Shown: piece by piece, positions 1-7,222 of the stretch | How positions within the stretch are numbered: position 1 is the stretch's first letter | Layout of the letters: the number at the start of each line of letters is the position of its first letter | Source: Rossellomorea sp. SC111 | Lineage (GTDB): Bacteria; Bacillota; Bacilli; Bacillales; Bacillaceae_B | Length of the DNA stretch: 64,000 nucleotides | NCBI RefSeq assembly: GCF_024733565.1 | Contig: NZ_JANIOC010000007.1 | Span: 1 to 64,000, forward strand | Direction: 5' to 3' | Notes under the pieces: model-generated | What the model saw: only the letters and a program-made list of their open reading frames with translations | Told to the model about the DNA's origin: nothing | The model's database searches: none | Position numbers and translations under genes: made by a program

Positions 1-75
<75 letters not shown>

Positions 76-179
76 CAAAGAGTCATATTTATATGAACAA
101 CAATTGGTCGGTATTCGGCTTTCTTGACATCAATTCTTTATCTAGTTTTGAAGGAACAATCCCTTCAATTGAATATTCG

Positions 180-296
<117 letters not shown>

Positions 297-303
297 AAAT
301 AGG

Positions 304-340
304 AAAAAAGAGCAGCTCTTAGGGGTTACTCTTTTTTTGT
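304..340 (+). terminator. rRNA operon terminator
   Basis: AAAAAAGAG at 304-312 pairs with CTCTTTTTT at 329-337, enclosing an internal AGCTCTTAGGGGTTA region, and the descending arm doubles as the T-tract. It is the expected intrinsic terminator directly behind 5S. An almost identical copy follows the truncated 5S at 584-620. Confidence 0.8.
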
Positions 341-380
341 TTTGACTTTTATTTGAAGAATATAAGTGTTTTATCTGATT

Positions 381-496
381 TCTCTTCGACCGCAGTGCGA
401 GGGTAGGGAGGAGCAAGAAGGTCGAGGACGCGAAGGAGAGAAGACCGGAGTGTGGTTTCCACACGAGGATCTGAACGAGTGAAGCGGACGAAGAGA
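381..496 (+). other. Structured non-coding segment between two 5S copies
   Basis: A GC-rich stretch unlike its AT-rich flanks. An outer helix pairs TCTCTTCG (381-388) with CGAAGAGA (489-496), an inner one pairs CGACC (387-391) with GGTCG (420-424), overlapping the outer by two bases, and a hairpin GTGTGG-TTT-CCACAC sits at 450-464. There is no convincing reading frame. The folding is seen by eye. Whether it is transcribed, a structured RNA, or part of an rRNA-linked repeat is unknown. Confidence 0.5.
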
Positions 497-521
497 TTCG
501 CCGCTCATCACTGGCCGCAGC

Positions 522-576
522 CTTCAGTGCCGATGGTAGTTGGGGCTCCCCCTGTGAGAGTAGGACTTCGCCAGGC
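522..576 (+). pseudogene. Truncated 5S rRNA fragment (3' half)
   Basis: Repeats the 3' half of the 5S gene from CTTCAG.GCCGATGGTAGTTG through CCTGTGAGAGTAGGAC and CGCCAGGC, with small differences: one G to A change, a shorter GGGG/CCCC loop stem and CTTCG in place of CGTCG. The 5' half is missing, so it cannot form a functional 5S. It is followed by a copy of the rrn terminator, so the duplicated unit includes both. Confidence 0.85.
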
Positions 577-583
577 AAATAGG

Positions 584-620
584 AAAAAGAGCAGCTCTTA
601 GGGGTTACTCTTTTTTTGTT
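584..620 (+). terminator. Second copy of the rrn terminator
   Basis: Near-identical to the terminator at 304-340 (AAAAAGAGCAGCTCTTAGGG and then TTACTC plus a T-run). It was carried with the 5S fragment and presumably still stops any read-through. Confidence 0.75.
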
Positions 621-753
621 TTAATTTTTGTTCGAATAACATAGTGGAAGAGAGACTGTTATTGGAATGGAGTGTCTGTCTGTTCACGAAGAAGGGATTT
701 AGAAGAGGGATGAGTGTGCTGGTGAGGACGGCGTAAAGAAAATTCGGTCACCT

Positions 754-872
754 GGTATGATTATTTGAAATGTCGCATGATAAATCACAACCTCGCATGA
801 AAAACTCTTAGCCCGCACGATTATCTTATTACCGGCTTGATCCCTATCATTTCCCGCATGATTGCTCATTTG
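754..872. repeat. Degenerate tandem repeat, ~20-nt period, core CGCATGA
   Basis: Six units spaced 19-21 bases apart share a core near CGCATGAT: GGTATGATT, TCGCATGAT, TCGCATGAA, CGCACGATT, GGCTTGATC and CGCATGATT. The bases between cores are AT-rich and unconserved. It lies in an 800-base gene-free stretch (641-1443). No gene is seen there; the other contents are the repeat at 951-1000 and the G-rich tract at 1222-1242. Confidence 0.6.
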
Positions 873-950
873 AAGGAGCGCTTGACAAAAATCCTAAACT
901 TATTTGTCTCTAAGTGTGAGGTGGCTAGAATTAGGAGGGAATTGGTAAAA

Positions 951-1000
951 AACGCAATAAAAGAAAAATGACGCAAATAAAAAAATAATGACGCAATTAG
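951..1000. repeat. GACGCAA repeat array, 20-nt period (locus 1)
   Basis: Three cores ACGCAATA, ACGCAAAT and ACGCAATT lie at 952, 971 and 991, about 20 bases apart, separated by A-rich DNA ending in AATG. The same core and period recur five times at 41483-41571, so this is a repeat family and not chance. Confidence 0.65.
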
Positions 1001-1221
1001 TTTAGCTTGCCTCTTTCATTCAATGAAAATAGCAGACTTACAAATGAATGCTATAATCCAATTAAAGATTATTAAATGAAAGAATAACGTCCCCTCTCAA
1101 TACTTGAATAGCAATCCGCCCATTAGGCAACATTTTATTAAAAGTTCGTGAATATTGTTCAATATTTCACAATATTGACCAGAGATCACAATCCCACTCC
1201 CAGCCACTATCCCATCCAAAA

Positions 1222-1242
1222 CCCAATCCCAATCCCAACCCC
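1222..1242 (-). other. Putative G-quadruplex motif
   Basis: On the minus strand the sequence reads GGGG-TT-GGG-ATT-GGG-ATT-GGG: four G-tracts with 2-3-base loops, the classic intramolecular G4 pattern. It sits inside a longer pyrimidine-rich stretch (about 1187-1265) some 200 bases upstream of yebE, on that gene's template strand. Confidence 0.6.
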
Positions 1243-1443
1243 AACACCCCTCCTCACACCCCATTTCATGTTTCAATCCACGCAAAACAGGAAACACACG
1301 TAATAAGACCACATTTTTTCTAGAAATTGTCACCTTGTAATCACATAAATTTTTTCATGAAGTGGTTCATATTATCTGTTTTTTCTAGTAAAATAGGAAC
1401 TTAATTTGAGCATACTACAGGTAGTAGTGGAGAGAGGAGCATC

Positions 1444-1998
1444 TTGGTGTTAGACAATAGCTTTGTGATGGTAGCGATCATATTAATCATCAATGTTGTA
1501 TATGTATCCTTTTTTACGATCAGGATGATTTTGACGTTAAAGGGTTATCGATATATTGCTGCGTTCGTGAGTACGTTTGAGGTTGTTATTTATGTTGTGG
1601 GCCTTGGGCTTGTATTGGACAATTTGAATGAGATTCAGAATTTGATTGCGTATGCGGTCGGGTATGGTCTTGGTGTGATTGTCGGGATGAAGATAGAGGA
1701 GAAGCTGGCTCTTGGGTATATTACGGTGAATGTAATTACGAAGGAGTATGATAAGGCACTTCCGAATGAGCTTCGTGCCCGTGGATACGGGGTGACGAAC
1801 TGGGAGGCGAATGGTCTTGAGGGGAATCGTATGGCCCTGCAGATTCTGACTCCGAGAAAGTATGAGATGAAGCTGTATGATACAATTAAGGAGCTTGATC
1901 CGAAAGCATTTATCATTGCTTATGAACCGAAAGCGATTCACGGAGGGTTCTGGGTGAAAACGGTGCGAAATATACGTAAAGGAAAATTAAAAGAATGA
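1444..1998 (+). CDS. yebE: UPF0316 / DUF2179 membrane protein YebE
   Basis: A 184-residue protein with three hydrophobic segments in the first ~85 residues (about 6-26, 37-58, 64-82), followed by a soluble domain of the DUF2179 type with the VNVITKE strand and the [10 protein letters not shown] region. It matches YebE of B. subtilis in length and layout. Molecular function is unknown; DUF2179 domains are thought to bind small ligands. The start is TTG at 1444 or GTG at 1447, both behind GAGAGGAG at about 1431-1438. It overlaps yebG by ATGA. The yebE-yebG-purE order is the B. subtilis order. Confidence 0.85.
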   Translation: MVLDNSFVMVAIILIINVVYVSFFTIRMILTLKGYRYIAAFVSTFEVVIYVVGLGLVLDNLNEIQNLIAYAVGYGLGVIVGMKIEEKLALGYITVNVITKEYDKALPNELRARGYGVTNWEANGLEGNRMALQILTPRKYEMKLYDTIKELDPKAFIIAYEPKAIHGGFWVKTVRNIRKGKLKE

Positions 1999-2195
1999 GT
2001 AAAAAGAAACTATTATTTGAAGTGCAGGAAACCGAGACGATTGCAGATTGTCTGGATCGTATGAAGGAAATGGGTTATATGCCAGTAAGACGGATGGAAA
2101 AGCCCGTGTTTGAAGAGAAGGAAGAAGGTAACAAAACAGAATATGTCCCTATTAGACAGACGATTGTCTTTGAAGGGAAGAAGATGGAAGAGTAA
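1995..2195 (+). CDS. yebG: NETI-motif protein YebG
   Basis: A 66-residue acidic cytosolic protein with the family motif near the N-terminus ([18 protein letters not shown]), followed by a basic MPVRRMEKP segment and a C-terminal [11 protein letters not shown]. It is a small Bacillus family without known function. The start codon overlaps the yebE stop (ATGA), so the two are translationally coupled. The purine operon control region begins only seven bases after the stop, so the genes are neighbours but under separate control. Confidence 0.85.
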   Translation: MSKKKLLFEVQETETIADCLDRMKEMGYMPVRRMEKPVFEEKEEGNKTEYVPIRQTIVFEGKKMEE

Positions 2196-2202
2196 ACGCT
2201 TC

Positions 2203-2246
2203 AAATCCGAACATTAATTTTCAGACTTTTATTATCGTTCGATTAT
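2203..2246 (+). promoter_or_regulatory. PurR operator: two inverted PurBoxes
   Basis: AAATCCGAACATT at 2203-2215 is a perfect match to the B. subtilis PurBox (AWWWCCGAACWWT). An inverted, imperfect box ATCGTTCGATTAT lies at 2234-2246, 18 bases away, with the central CGTTCG retained. PurR is expected to bind here and repress when PRPP is low. The second box abuts the -35 element. Confidence 0.75.
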
Positions 2247-2249
2247 TCG

Positions 2250-2278
2250 TTGACAGGTTCTCGATATCACGTTATGAT
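2250..2278 (+). promoter_or_regulatory. Promoter of the purine operon
   Basis: TTGACA (2250-2255), a 17-base spacer and TATGAT (2273-2278) make an almost ideal housekeeping sigma-A promoter. Transcription would start near 2285, just before the riboswitch. Confidence 0.85.
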
Positions 2279-2297
2279 TGAAACAAATAAACCGAAT

Positions 2298-2369
2298 CCC
2301 CTCATATAATAATGGGAATATGGCCCATGAGTCTCTACCTGACTACCGTAAATGGTCGGACTATGAGGG
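2298..2369 (+). promoter_or_regulatory. Guanine (purine) riboswitch aptamer
   Basis: P1 pairs CCCTCATA (2298-2305) with TATGAGGG (2362-2369). The conserved core ATATAAT, the P2 loop ATATGGC, TCTCTACC and the P3 loop ACCGTAAATGGT are present. The junction reads GGACTATG; the C at the specificity position is that of guanine/hypoxanthine aptamers, where adenine aptamers have U. It senses guanine and acts through the terminator at 2438-2494. Confidence 0.95.
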
Positions 2370-2437
2370 AAAGTAGCTGTCTGGATACGAGTGCGTTTGT
2401 GGCCCTATCGGATAAAACGGGACCATTCTCTTTAAAA

Positions 2438-2494
2438 TACCCAGATCAATTGCTTTCTCTCCGAGTGTAGAGAACAATTGATCTGGGTATTTTT
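2438..2494 (+). terminator. Riboswitch-controlled terminator
   Basis: ATACCCAGATCAATTG pairs with CAATTGATCTGGGTAT (about 2438-2453 with 2475-2490), followed by a T-run. The loop carries a second small pairing, TTCTCT/AGAGAA. It lies ~70 bases after the aptamer. A TCTGG at about 2379-2383 could pair with CCAGA in the ascending arm as an antiterminator; that pairing is inferred. Confidence 0.85.
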
Positions 2495-2522
2495 CTGTGA
2501 AAAGGGACTAAGGTAAACTACG

Positions 2523-2538
2523 GGAGGTGCCTGTCACC
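2523..2538 (+). repeat. GTGCCTGTCACC repeat at the purE ribosome-binding site
   Basis: GGAGGTGCCTGTCACC spans the Shine-Dalgarno sequence and the space before the purE ATG. GGTGCCTGTCACC is close to a perfect palindrome (GGTGcctgtCACC). It resembles short repeats I recall scattered through Bacillus genomes. It also creates an in-frame GTG at 2527. Confidence 0.45.
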
Positions 2539-2541
2539 ATT

Positions 2542-3021
2542 ATGATTTCAGTGATCATGGGAAGTACATCGGACTGGGAAACAATGAAGCATGCGTGTGA
2601 GGTATTGGAGGAGCTGGAGATTCCATTTGAGAAACAGGTGGTATCGGCTCACAGGACACCTGATTTTATGTTTGAATTTGCGGAAGGTGCAAGAAACCGT
2701 GGAGTGAAGGTTATAATTGCAGGTGCAGGCGGAGCAGCACACTTGCCGGGAATGGTGGCAGCGAAGACCACATTGCCTGTGATCGGTGTACCGGTTCAGT
2801 CTAAGGCACTGAACGGAATGGATTCCCTGTTGTCGATCGTGCAGATGCCGGGCGGCGTTCCTGTTGCGACGGTGGCGATCGGGAAGGCTGGGGCCACAAA
2901 TGCCGGACTCCTTGCCGCACAGATTCTTTCGATTGAAAATGCAGAGTTGGCGGAAACGTTGGAAAATAGAAGAAGTGCACTACGGGAAAAAGTGATGGAA
3001 AGTAGTGATGACCTTGAATAA
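2542..3021 (+). CDS. purE: N5-CAIR mutase PurE
   Basis: Catalytic subunit of 5-(carboxyamino)imidazole ribonucleotide mutase, which converts the product of PurK to CAIR. The 159 residues carry the class I signatures GSTSDW (7-12), SAHRTP with the catalytic His near 37, [11 protein letters not shown] and [20 protein letters not shown] chose ATG 2542 because the protein then starts right before strand 1 as in homologues and GGAGG at 2523-2527 lies 14 bases upstream. GTG 2527 is possible but has no ribosome-binding site. First gene of the purine operon; its end overlaps purK. Confidence 0.95.
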   Translation: MISVIMGSTSDWETMKHACEVLEELEIPFEKQVVSAHRTPDFMFEFAEGARNRGVKVIIAGAGGAAHLPGMVAAKTTLPVIGVPVQSKALNGMDSLLSIVQMPGGVPVATVAIGKAGATNAGLLAAQILSIENAELAETLENRRSALREKVMESSDDLE

Positions 3022-4168
3022 GAAGACGATTTTACCAGGACATACGATCGGGATCATCGGGGGCGGACAGCTTGGTCGGATGATGGCACTTGATGCGAAA
3101 GCAAGAGGCTTTCGGGTGGCTGTATTAGATCCATCCCCGGACTCACCATGTGCACAGGTGGCAGATCTTGTGATCACGGCAGGCTTTGACCAGTATGATG
3201 CTTTGCACAGACTGGCTGAAGAGTGCGATGTGATTACGTATGAATTTGAAAATATTGATTATGAAGCGCTGAAATGGTTGTCAGAGCGTGCCTATTTACC
3301 TCAAGGGGCGGAATTGATCCGTATTACTCAGGATCGCATCATGGAGAAGGAAGCCCTCACCTTTGCAGGGGTGGAAGTGGCTCCGTATGCTGTGATTAAA
3401 CAACAGAAGGACATCTATGATAATATAGAAAAGCTTGGCTATCCAGTGGTTTTAAAAACGACAAGAGGCGGTTATGACGGTAAAGGGCAGTATGTGATCC
3501 GGCAAGCGGAGGAAATAGATGAAGCCGCTGCTTTATTGGAGAAGGGTCCGTGTGTGCTGGAGAAGTGGATACCTTTTGAAAAAGAGTTATCCGTAATTGT
3601 GACACGTAATCCTGATGGACAGCAAACGAACTTTCCGGTAGTGGAAAATATTCATGTGGATAACATCTTGCATGAAACGATCGCGCCGGCAAGGGTGAGT
3701 GAAGAAACAGCAGATAAAGCAATCGGGATGGCGAAGAGAATCAGTGAGACACTTGACCTTGTAGGGACGCTGGCGATTGAGATGTTCCTGACCGAAGATG
3801 GGGACATCTATATTAATGAGCTGGCTCCTAGACCTCATAATTCAGGTCACTACTCGATTGAAGCGTGTGATTTCTCTCAATTTGCCCAGCACGTCAAAGC
3901 TGTTTGCAACTGGCCGCTTGTTCAACCGACCTTATTAAAGAACGCTGTGATGGTTAATCTATTAGGAGAGCATATCGAGCCTATTATGAAGGCTGTTCCA
4001 AAGCACCCTGACTGGTTTATCCATCTTTACGGCAAGGATGTACCGAAGCCGAAACGGAAGATGGGGCATGTCACTCTATTGACGAACGATATAGAAGGGA
4101 CATTGTCGAGCATAAGCGAAGCAGGGATTTGGAAGGTGCAAGAAAAGATCGGAGGACGACTGGTATGA
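3008..4168 (+). CDS. purK: N5-CAIR synthetase PurK
   Basis: ATP-grasp ligase of 386 residues that carboxylates AIR with bicarbonate and ATP. Visible are the N-terminal nucleotide-fold motif [12 protein letters not shown] (15-26), the ATP-binding loop RGGYDGKG (about 153-160) and the metal/ATP site [12 protein letters not shown] in the C-terminal half. GGAAAG at about 2997-3002 supports ATG 3008, inside the end of purE; a GTG at 3005 is also in frame. It ends in an ATGA overlap with purB, indicating translational coupling. Confidence 0.95.
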   Translation: MTLNKKTILPGHTIGIIGGGQLGRMMALDAKARGFRVAVLDPSPDSPCAQVADLVITAGFDQYDALHRLAEECDVITYEFENIDYEALKWLSERAYLPQGAELIRITQDRIMEKEALTFAGVEVAPYAVIKQQKDIYDNIEKLGYPVVLKTTRGGYDGKGQYVIRQAEEIDEAAALLEKGPCVLEKWIPFEKELSVIVTRNPDGQQTNFPVVENIHVDNILHETIAPARVSEETADKAIGMAKRISETLDLVGTLAIEMFLTEDGDIYINELAPRPHNSGHYSIEACDFSQFAQHVKAVCNWPLVQPTLLKNAVMVNLLGEHIEPIMKAVPKHPDWFIHLYGKDVPKPKRKMGHVTLLTNDIEGTLSSISEAGIWKVQEKIGGRLV

Positions 4169-5463
4169 TAGAACGTTATACACGCCCTGAAATGGGAGCA
4201 ATTTGGACAGAGGAAAATCGTTTTCAAGCCTGGCTTGAAGTGGAAATTTTGGCATGTGAAGCATGGGCTGAAATCGGGGATATTCCGAAAGAGGATGTGG
4301 CGAAGATCCGTGAGAACGCGGGATTCAATGTTGATCGCATTAAAGAGATCGAGGAAGAAACGCGTCACGATGTAGTCGCCTTCACAAGAGCGGTTTCTGA
4401 AACGCTTGGAGAAGAAAGAAAATGGGTTCATTACGGACTGACTTCAACGGACGTAGTGGATACGGCTCTTTCATATCAACTTAAGCAGGCGAACGAAATC
4501 ATTTTAAAAGATTTGGAACGCTTTGTCGAAATCTTAAAGAACAAGGCAATCGAGCATAAGCATACGGTCATGATGGGACGTACGCATGGGGTTCACGCTG
4601 AGCCGACTACTTTCGGTCTGAAGCTTGCCCTTTGGTATGAAGAGATGAAGCGTAATGTGGAACGTTTCAAAGCGGCTGCAGATGGAGTGGAATTCGGTAA
4701 GATTTCCGGTGCCGTTGGAACGTATGCAAATATCGATCCTTTTGTTGAGTCTTATGTGTGTGAAAAGCTTGGCATCAAGCCGGCACCTGTTTCTACACAA
4801 ACACTTCAGCGTGATCGTCACGCTCATTATATGGGGACACTTGCATTGATTGCGACGTCCATCGAGAAGTTTTCCGTTGAGGTCCGCGGCCTGCAGAAGA
4901 GTGAGACGCGTGAAGTGGAAGAGTTCTTTGCAAAAGGTCAAAAAGGGTCTTCAGCGATGCCTCATAAGCGTAACCCAATCGGTTCTGAAAACATGACGGG
5001 AATGGCCCGTGTGATCAGAGGATATATGCTGACAGCGTATGAGAACGTGCCGTTATGGCATGAACGTGATATTTCACACTCTTCTGCAGAGCGTGTGATC
5101 CTGCCGGATGCGACGATCGCCCTTAATTACATGCTGAACCGTTTCGGAAATATCATCAAGAATTTGACGGTCTTCCCGGAGAATATGCAGCGTAATATGG
5201 ATCGCACACTTGGCTTGATTTACTCTCAACGTGTTCTTTTGGCCCTTATCGATAAAGGCATGACTCGTGAAGAGGCGTATGATACGGTTCAGCCGAAAGC
5301 GATGGAGGCTTGGGAGAAGCAAGTGGCTTTCCGTTCTCTTATCGAGGAGGATGCAACCATCACGTCCAAGCTAACGCCTTCTGACATTGATGACTGCTTC
5401 GATTACAACTATCACCTAAAACATGTGGATACAATCTTTGAACGATGCGGCTTAGTGGAGTAA
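4165..5463 (+). CDS. purB: Adenylosuccinate lyase PurB
   Basis: A 432-residue member of the fumarase/aspartase superfamily. It cleaves SAICAR to AICAR and adenylosuccinate to AMP, so it serves both IMP synthesis and AMP formation. The superfamily signature [11 protein letters not shown] is at 261-271 and the conserved [10 protein letters not shown] with its catalytic His at 138-147. GGAGG at 4151-4155 and the ATGA overlap with purK fix the start at 4165. A terminator-like hairpin follows before purC. Confidence 0.95.
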   Translation: MIERYTRPEMGAIWTEENRFQAWLEVEILACEAWAEIGDIPKEDVAKIRENAGFNVDRIKEIEEETRHDVVAFTRAVSETLGEERKWVHYGLTSTDVVDTALSYQLKQANEIILKDLERFVEILKNKAIEHKHTVMMGRTHGVHAEPTTFGLKLALWYEEMKRNVERFKAAADGVEFGKISGAVGTYANIDPFVESYVCEKLGIKPAPVSTQTLQRDRHAHYMGTLALIATSIEKFSVEVRGLQKSETREVEEFFAKGQKGSSAMPHKRNPIGSENMTGMARVIRGYMLTAYENVPLWHERDISHSSAERVILPDATIALNYMLNRFGNIIKNLTVFPENMQRNMDRTLGLIYSQRVLLALIDKGMTREEAYDTVQPKAMEAWEKQVAFRSLIEEDATITSKLTPSDIDDCFDYNYHLKHVDTIFERCGLVE

Positions 5464-5487
5464 GTCCTTCTGACAAAAGAATAAGGC

Positions 5488-5519
5488 AGGGGTTTTTAGC
5501 GGAATCCCTCCCTTTTTTT
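5488..5519 (+). terminator. Terminator-like hairpin between purB and purC
   Basis: AGGGGTT (5488-5494) pairs with AATCCCT (5503-5509) with one G-U, followed by CCC and seven T. It is weak but has an intrinsic-terminator layout inside the operon, where it could trim transcript levels downstream of purB. Only sequence evidence. Confidence 0.45.
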
Positions 5520-5571
5520 ATGGAAATATAGACTGAAGATTGGCAATTTTCAACGAACAGGGGGATTTTAC

Positions 5572-6297
5572 ATGGGAAAAGGAACGCTTTTATACGAAGG
5601 AAAAGCGAAACAGATTTTCGCCACACAAGATGAAGACGTCGTTTGGATTCAGTATAAGAATTCTGCCACTGCTTTTAACGGGGAGAAGAAAGCGGATATC
5701 GACGGCAAAGGGGTTTTAAATAATAAGATTTCGAGCTTGCTATTTTCAAAGCTTGCTGAAAAAGGGATTCAGAGTCACTTTATTAAACAGATTTCAGAGG
5801 ATGAGCAGCTGGTCAAACGTGTGAACATCATTCCACTTGAAGTCGTAGTCCGGAACGTGATTGCTGGAAGTCTGTCAAAACGGCTTGGAAAAGAAGAGGG
5901 GACACCCCTTCAAAAGCCGATCATCGAATTTTACTATAAGGATGATGATCTAGGGGACCCGATCATCACGGATGATCATATTGATTTCCTGGAGATTGCG
6001 ACGCGGGAAGAACGGGCTGAGATCAGAGCCATGGCACTAGATGTGAATGAAGTCCTTCAAGGGATTTTCAAAGAAGCGGGAGTCACTCTCGTCGATTTCA
6101 AATTGGAGTTTGGGAAGGACCGTAACGGAGCGATTTTATTAGGGGATGAAATCTCACCCGACACATGCCGTCTGTGGGACGCCGAAACGAACCAAAAGCT
6201 TGATAAGGATGTTTTCAGAAGAGATATTGGAAGTTTAACAGAAGTATACTCAATCATTTTAGAACGCTTAGGAGGAAACAAGCTATGTACAAAGTAA
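5572..6297 (+). CDS. purC: SAICAR synthetase PurC
   Basis: Phosphoribosylaminoimidazole-succinocarboxamide synthase, 241 residues. It joins aspartate to CAIR using ATP. Motifs include LYEGKAKQIF at the N-terminus, VVRNVIAGSL near residue 85 and DEISPDTCRLWD near 190, all typical of bacterial PurC. Start ATG 5572 behind AGGGGGATTTT. It is separated from purB by 108 bases and overlaps purS by 13 bases, so PurC and PurS translation are probably linked. Confidence 0.95.
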   Translation: MGKGTLLYEGKAKQIFATQDEDVVWIQYKNSATAFNGEKKADIDGKGVLNNKISSLLFSKLAEKGIQSHFIKQISEDEQLVKRVNIIPLEVVVRNVIAGSLSKRLGKEEGTPLQKPIIEFYYKDDDLGDPIITDDHIDFLEIATREERAEIRAMALDVNEVLQGIFKEAGVTLVDFKLEFGKDRNGAILLGDEISPDTCRLWDAETNQKLDKDVFRRDIGSLTEVYSIILERLGGNKLCTK

Positions 6298-6539
6298 AAG
6301 TTTATATCACATTAAGAGAAAGTGTATTAGATCCTCAAGGAAGTGTTGTGAAACAAGCGCTGCATTCAATGGAATTCAAAAGTGTTGAAGATGTGCGCGT
6401 CGGGAAGTATATGGAGTTGACTCTTCCATCATCTGTTGAAAACGTGGAGGCGACGGTTGAAGAGATGTGTCATCGACTGCTTGCCAATCCGGTCATCGAG
6501 GATTACCGATATGAAATCGAGGAGAGTGTCGCTCAATGA
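6285..6539 (+). CDS. purS: FGAM synthase subunit PurS
   Basis: Small 84-residue subunit of formylglycinamidine synthase, a dimeric alpha/beta protein that links the glutaminase PurQ to the synthetase PurL and helps channel ammonia. It begins [19 protein letters not shown] and has the [14 protein letters not shown] strand typical of the family. AGGAGG precedes the start inside the purC end. Its stop overlaps the purQ start (ATGA). The separate S-Q-L arrangement is characteristic of Gram-positive bacteria. Confidence 0.95.
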   Translation: MYKVKVYITLRESVLDPQGSVVKQALHSMEFKSVEDVRVGKYMELTLPSSVENVEATVEEMCHRLLANPVIEDYRYEIEESVAQ

Positions 6540-7222
6540 AGTTTGCAGTAATTGTATTCCCAGGCTCTAACTGTGACATCGATATGTACCATGCGATCAA
6601 AGACGAAATCGGTGAAGAAGTCGAATATGTTTGGCACGATGCTGATAATCTGGAAGACTATGATGCGATTCTATTACCAGGGGGATTCTCGTACGGGGAT
6701 TACCTTCGTTCAGGAGCGATTGCCCGTTTCTCGAACGTCATGAAAGAGGTCGTGAAGGCGGCAGAGCAAGGAAAGCCGGTTCTTGGTGTATGCAACGGAT
6801 TTCAGGTTCTACTCGAAACAGGGTTACTGCCAGGGGCCATGCGCCGGAATGACAGCTTGAAGTTCATCTGTAAAACAGTGCCGTTAACCGTTGAAAATAA
6901 TGAAACGATGTTTACGAACGGGTACGAAAAGAATGATGTGATCCAAATTCCGATCGCTCATGGTGAAGGAAACTACTTCTGTGACGAAGAGACCATGACC
7001 ACTTTACGTGAAAATAATCAAATTGTATTCACCTATAGCGATGAAAATCCAAACGGAAGCGTTGAGAATATTGCAGGAATCACAAACAAAGCAGGAAATG
7101 TTCTAGGAATGATGCCTCATCCGGAACGAGCCATGGACACTTTACTAGGTAGTGAAGACGGGAAGAAACTATTTCAATCGATTGTGAAACACTGGAGGGA
7201 AAAACATGTCGTTAATGCTTGA
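6536..7222 (+). CDS. purQ: FGAM synthase glutaminase subunit PurQ
   Basis: Class I glutamine amidotransferase, 228 residues. It hydrolyses glutamine and delivers ammonia to PurL. The nucleophile is Cys86 in GVCNGFQ, and His195 and Glu197 in MMPHPER complete the triad. An oxyanion-strand motif [16 protein letters not shown] is at 47-62. Start overlaps purS by four bases and the end overlaps purL by 17, consistent with a stoichiometric S-Q-L complex. Confidence 0.95.
   Translation: MKFAVIVFPGSNCDIDMYHAIKDEIGEEVEYVWHDADNLEDYDAILLPGGFSYGDYLRSGAIARFSNVMKEVVKAAEQGKPVLGVCNGFQVLLETGLLPGAMRRNDSLKFICKTVPLTVENNETMFTNGYEKNDVIQIPIAHGEGNYFCDEETMTTLRENNQIVFTYSDENPNGSVENIAGITNKAGNVLGMMPHPERAMDTLLGSEDGKKLFQSIVKHWREKHVVNA

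Noticed and set aside
76..179. tRNA gene in the 23S-5S spacer
   Set aside because: No cloverleaf or TTCGA/TTCAA T-loop is present in the spacer.
754..1000. CRISPR array
   Set aside because: Only 7-8 bases are conserved per unit and the period is 20; true CRISPR repeats are 23-40 bases with similar-length spacers, and there are no cas genes.
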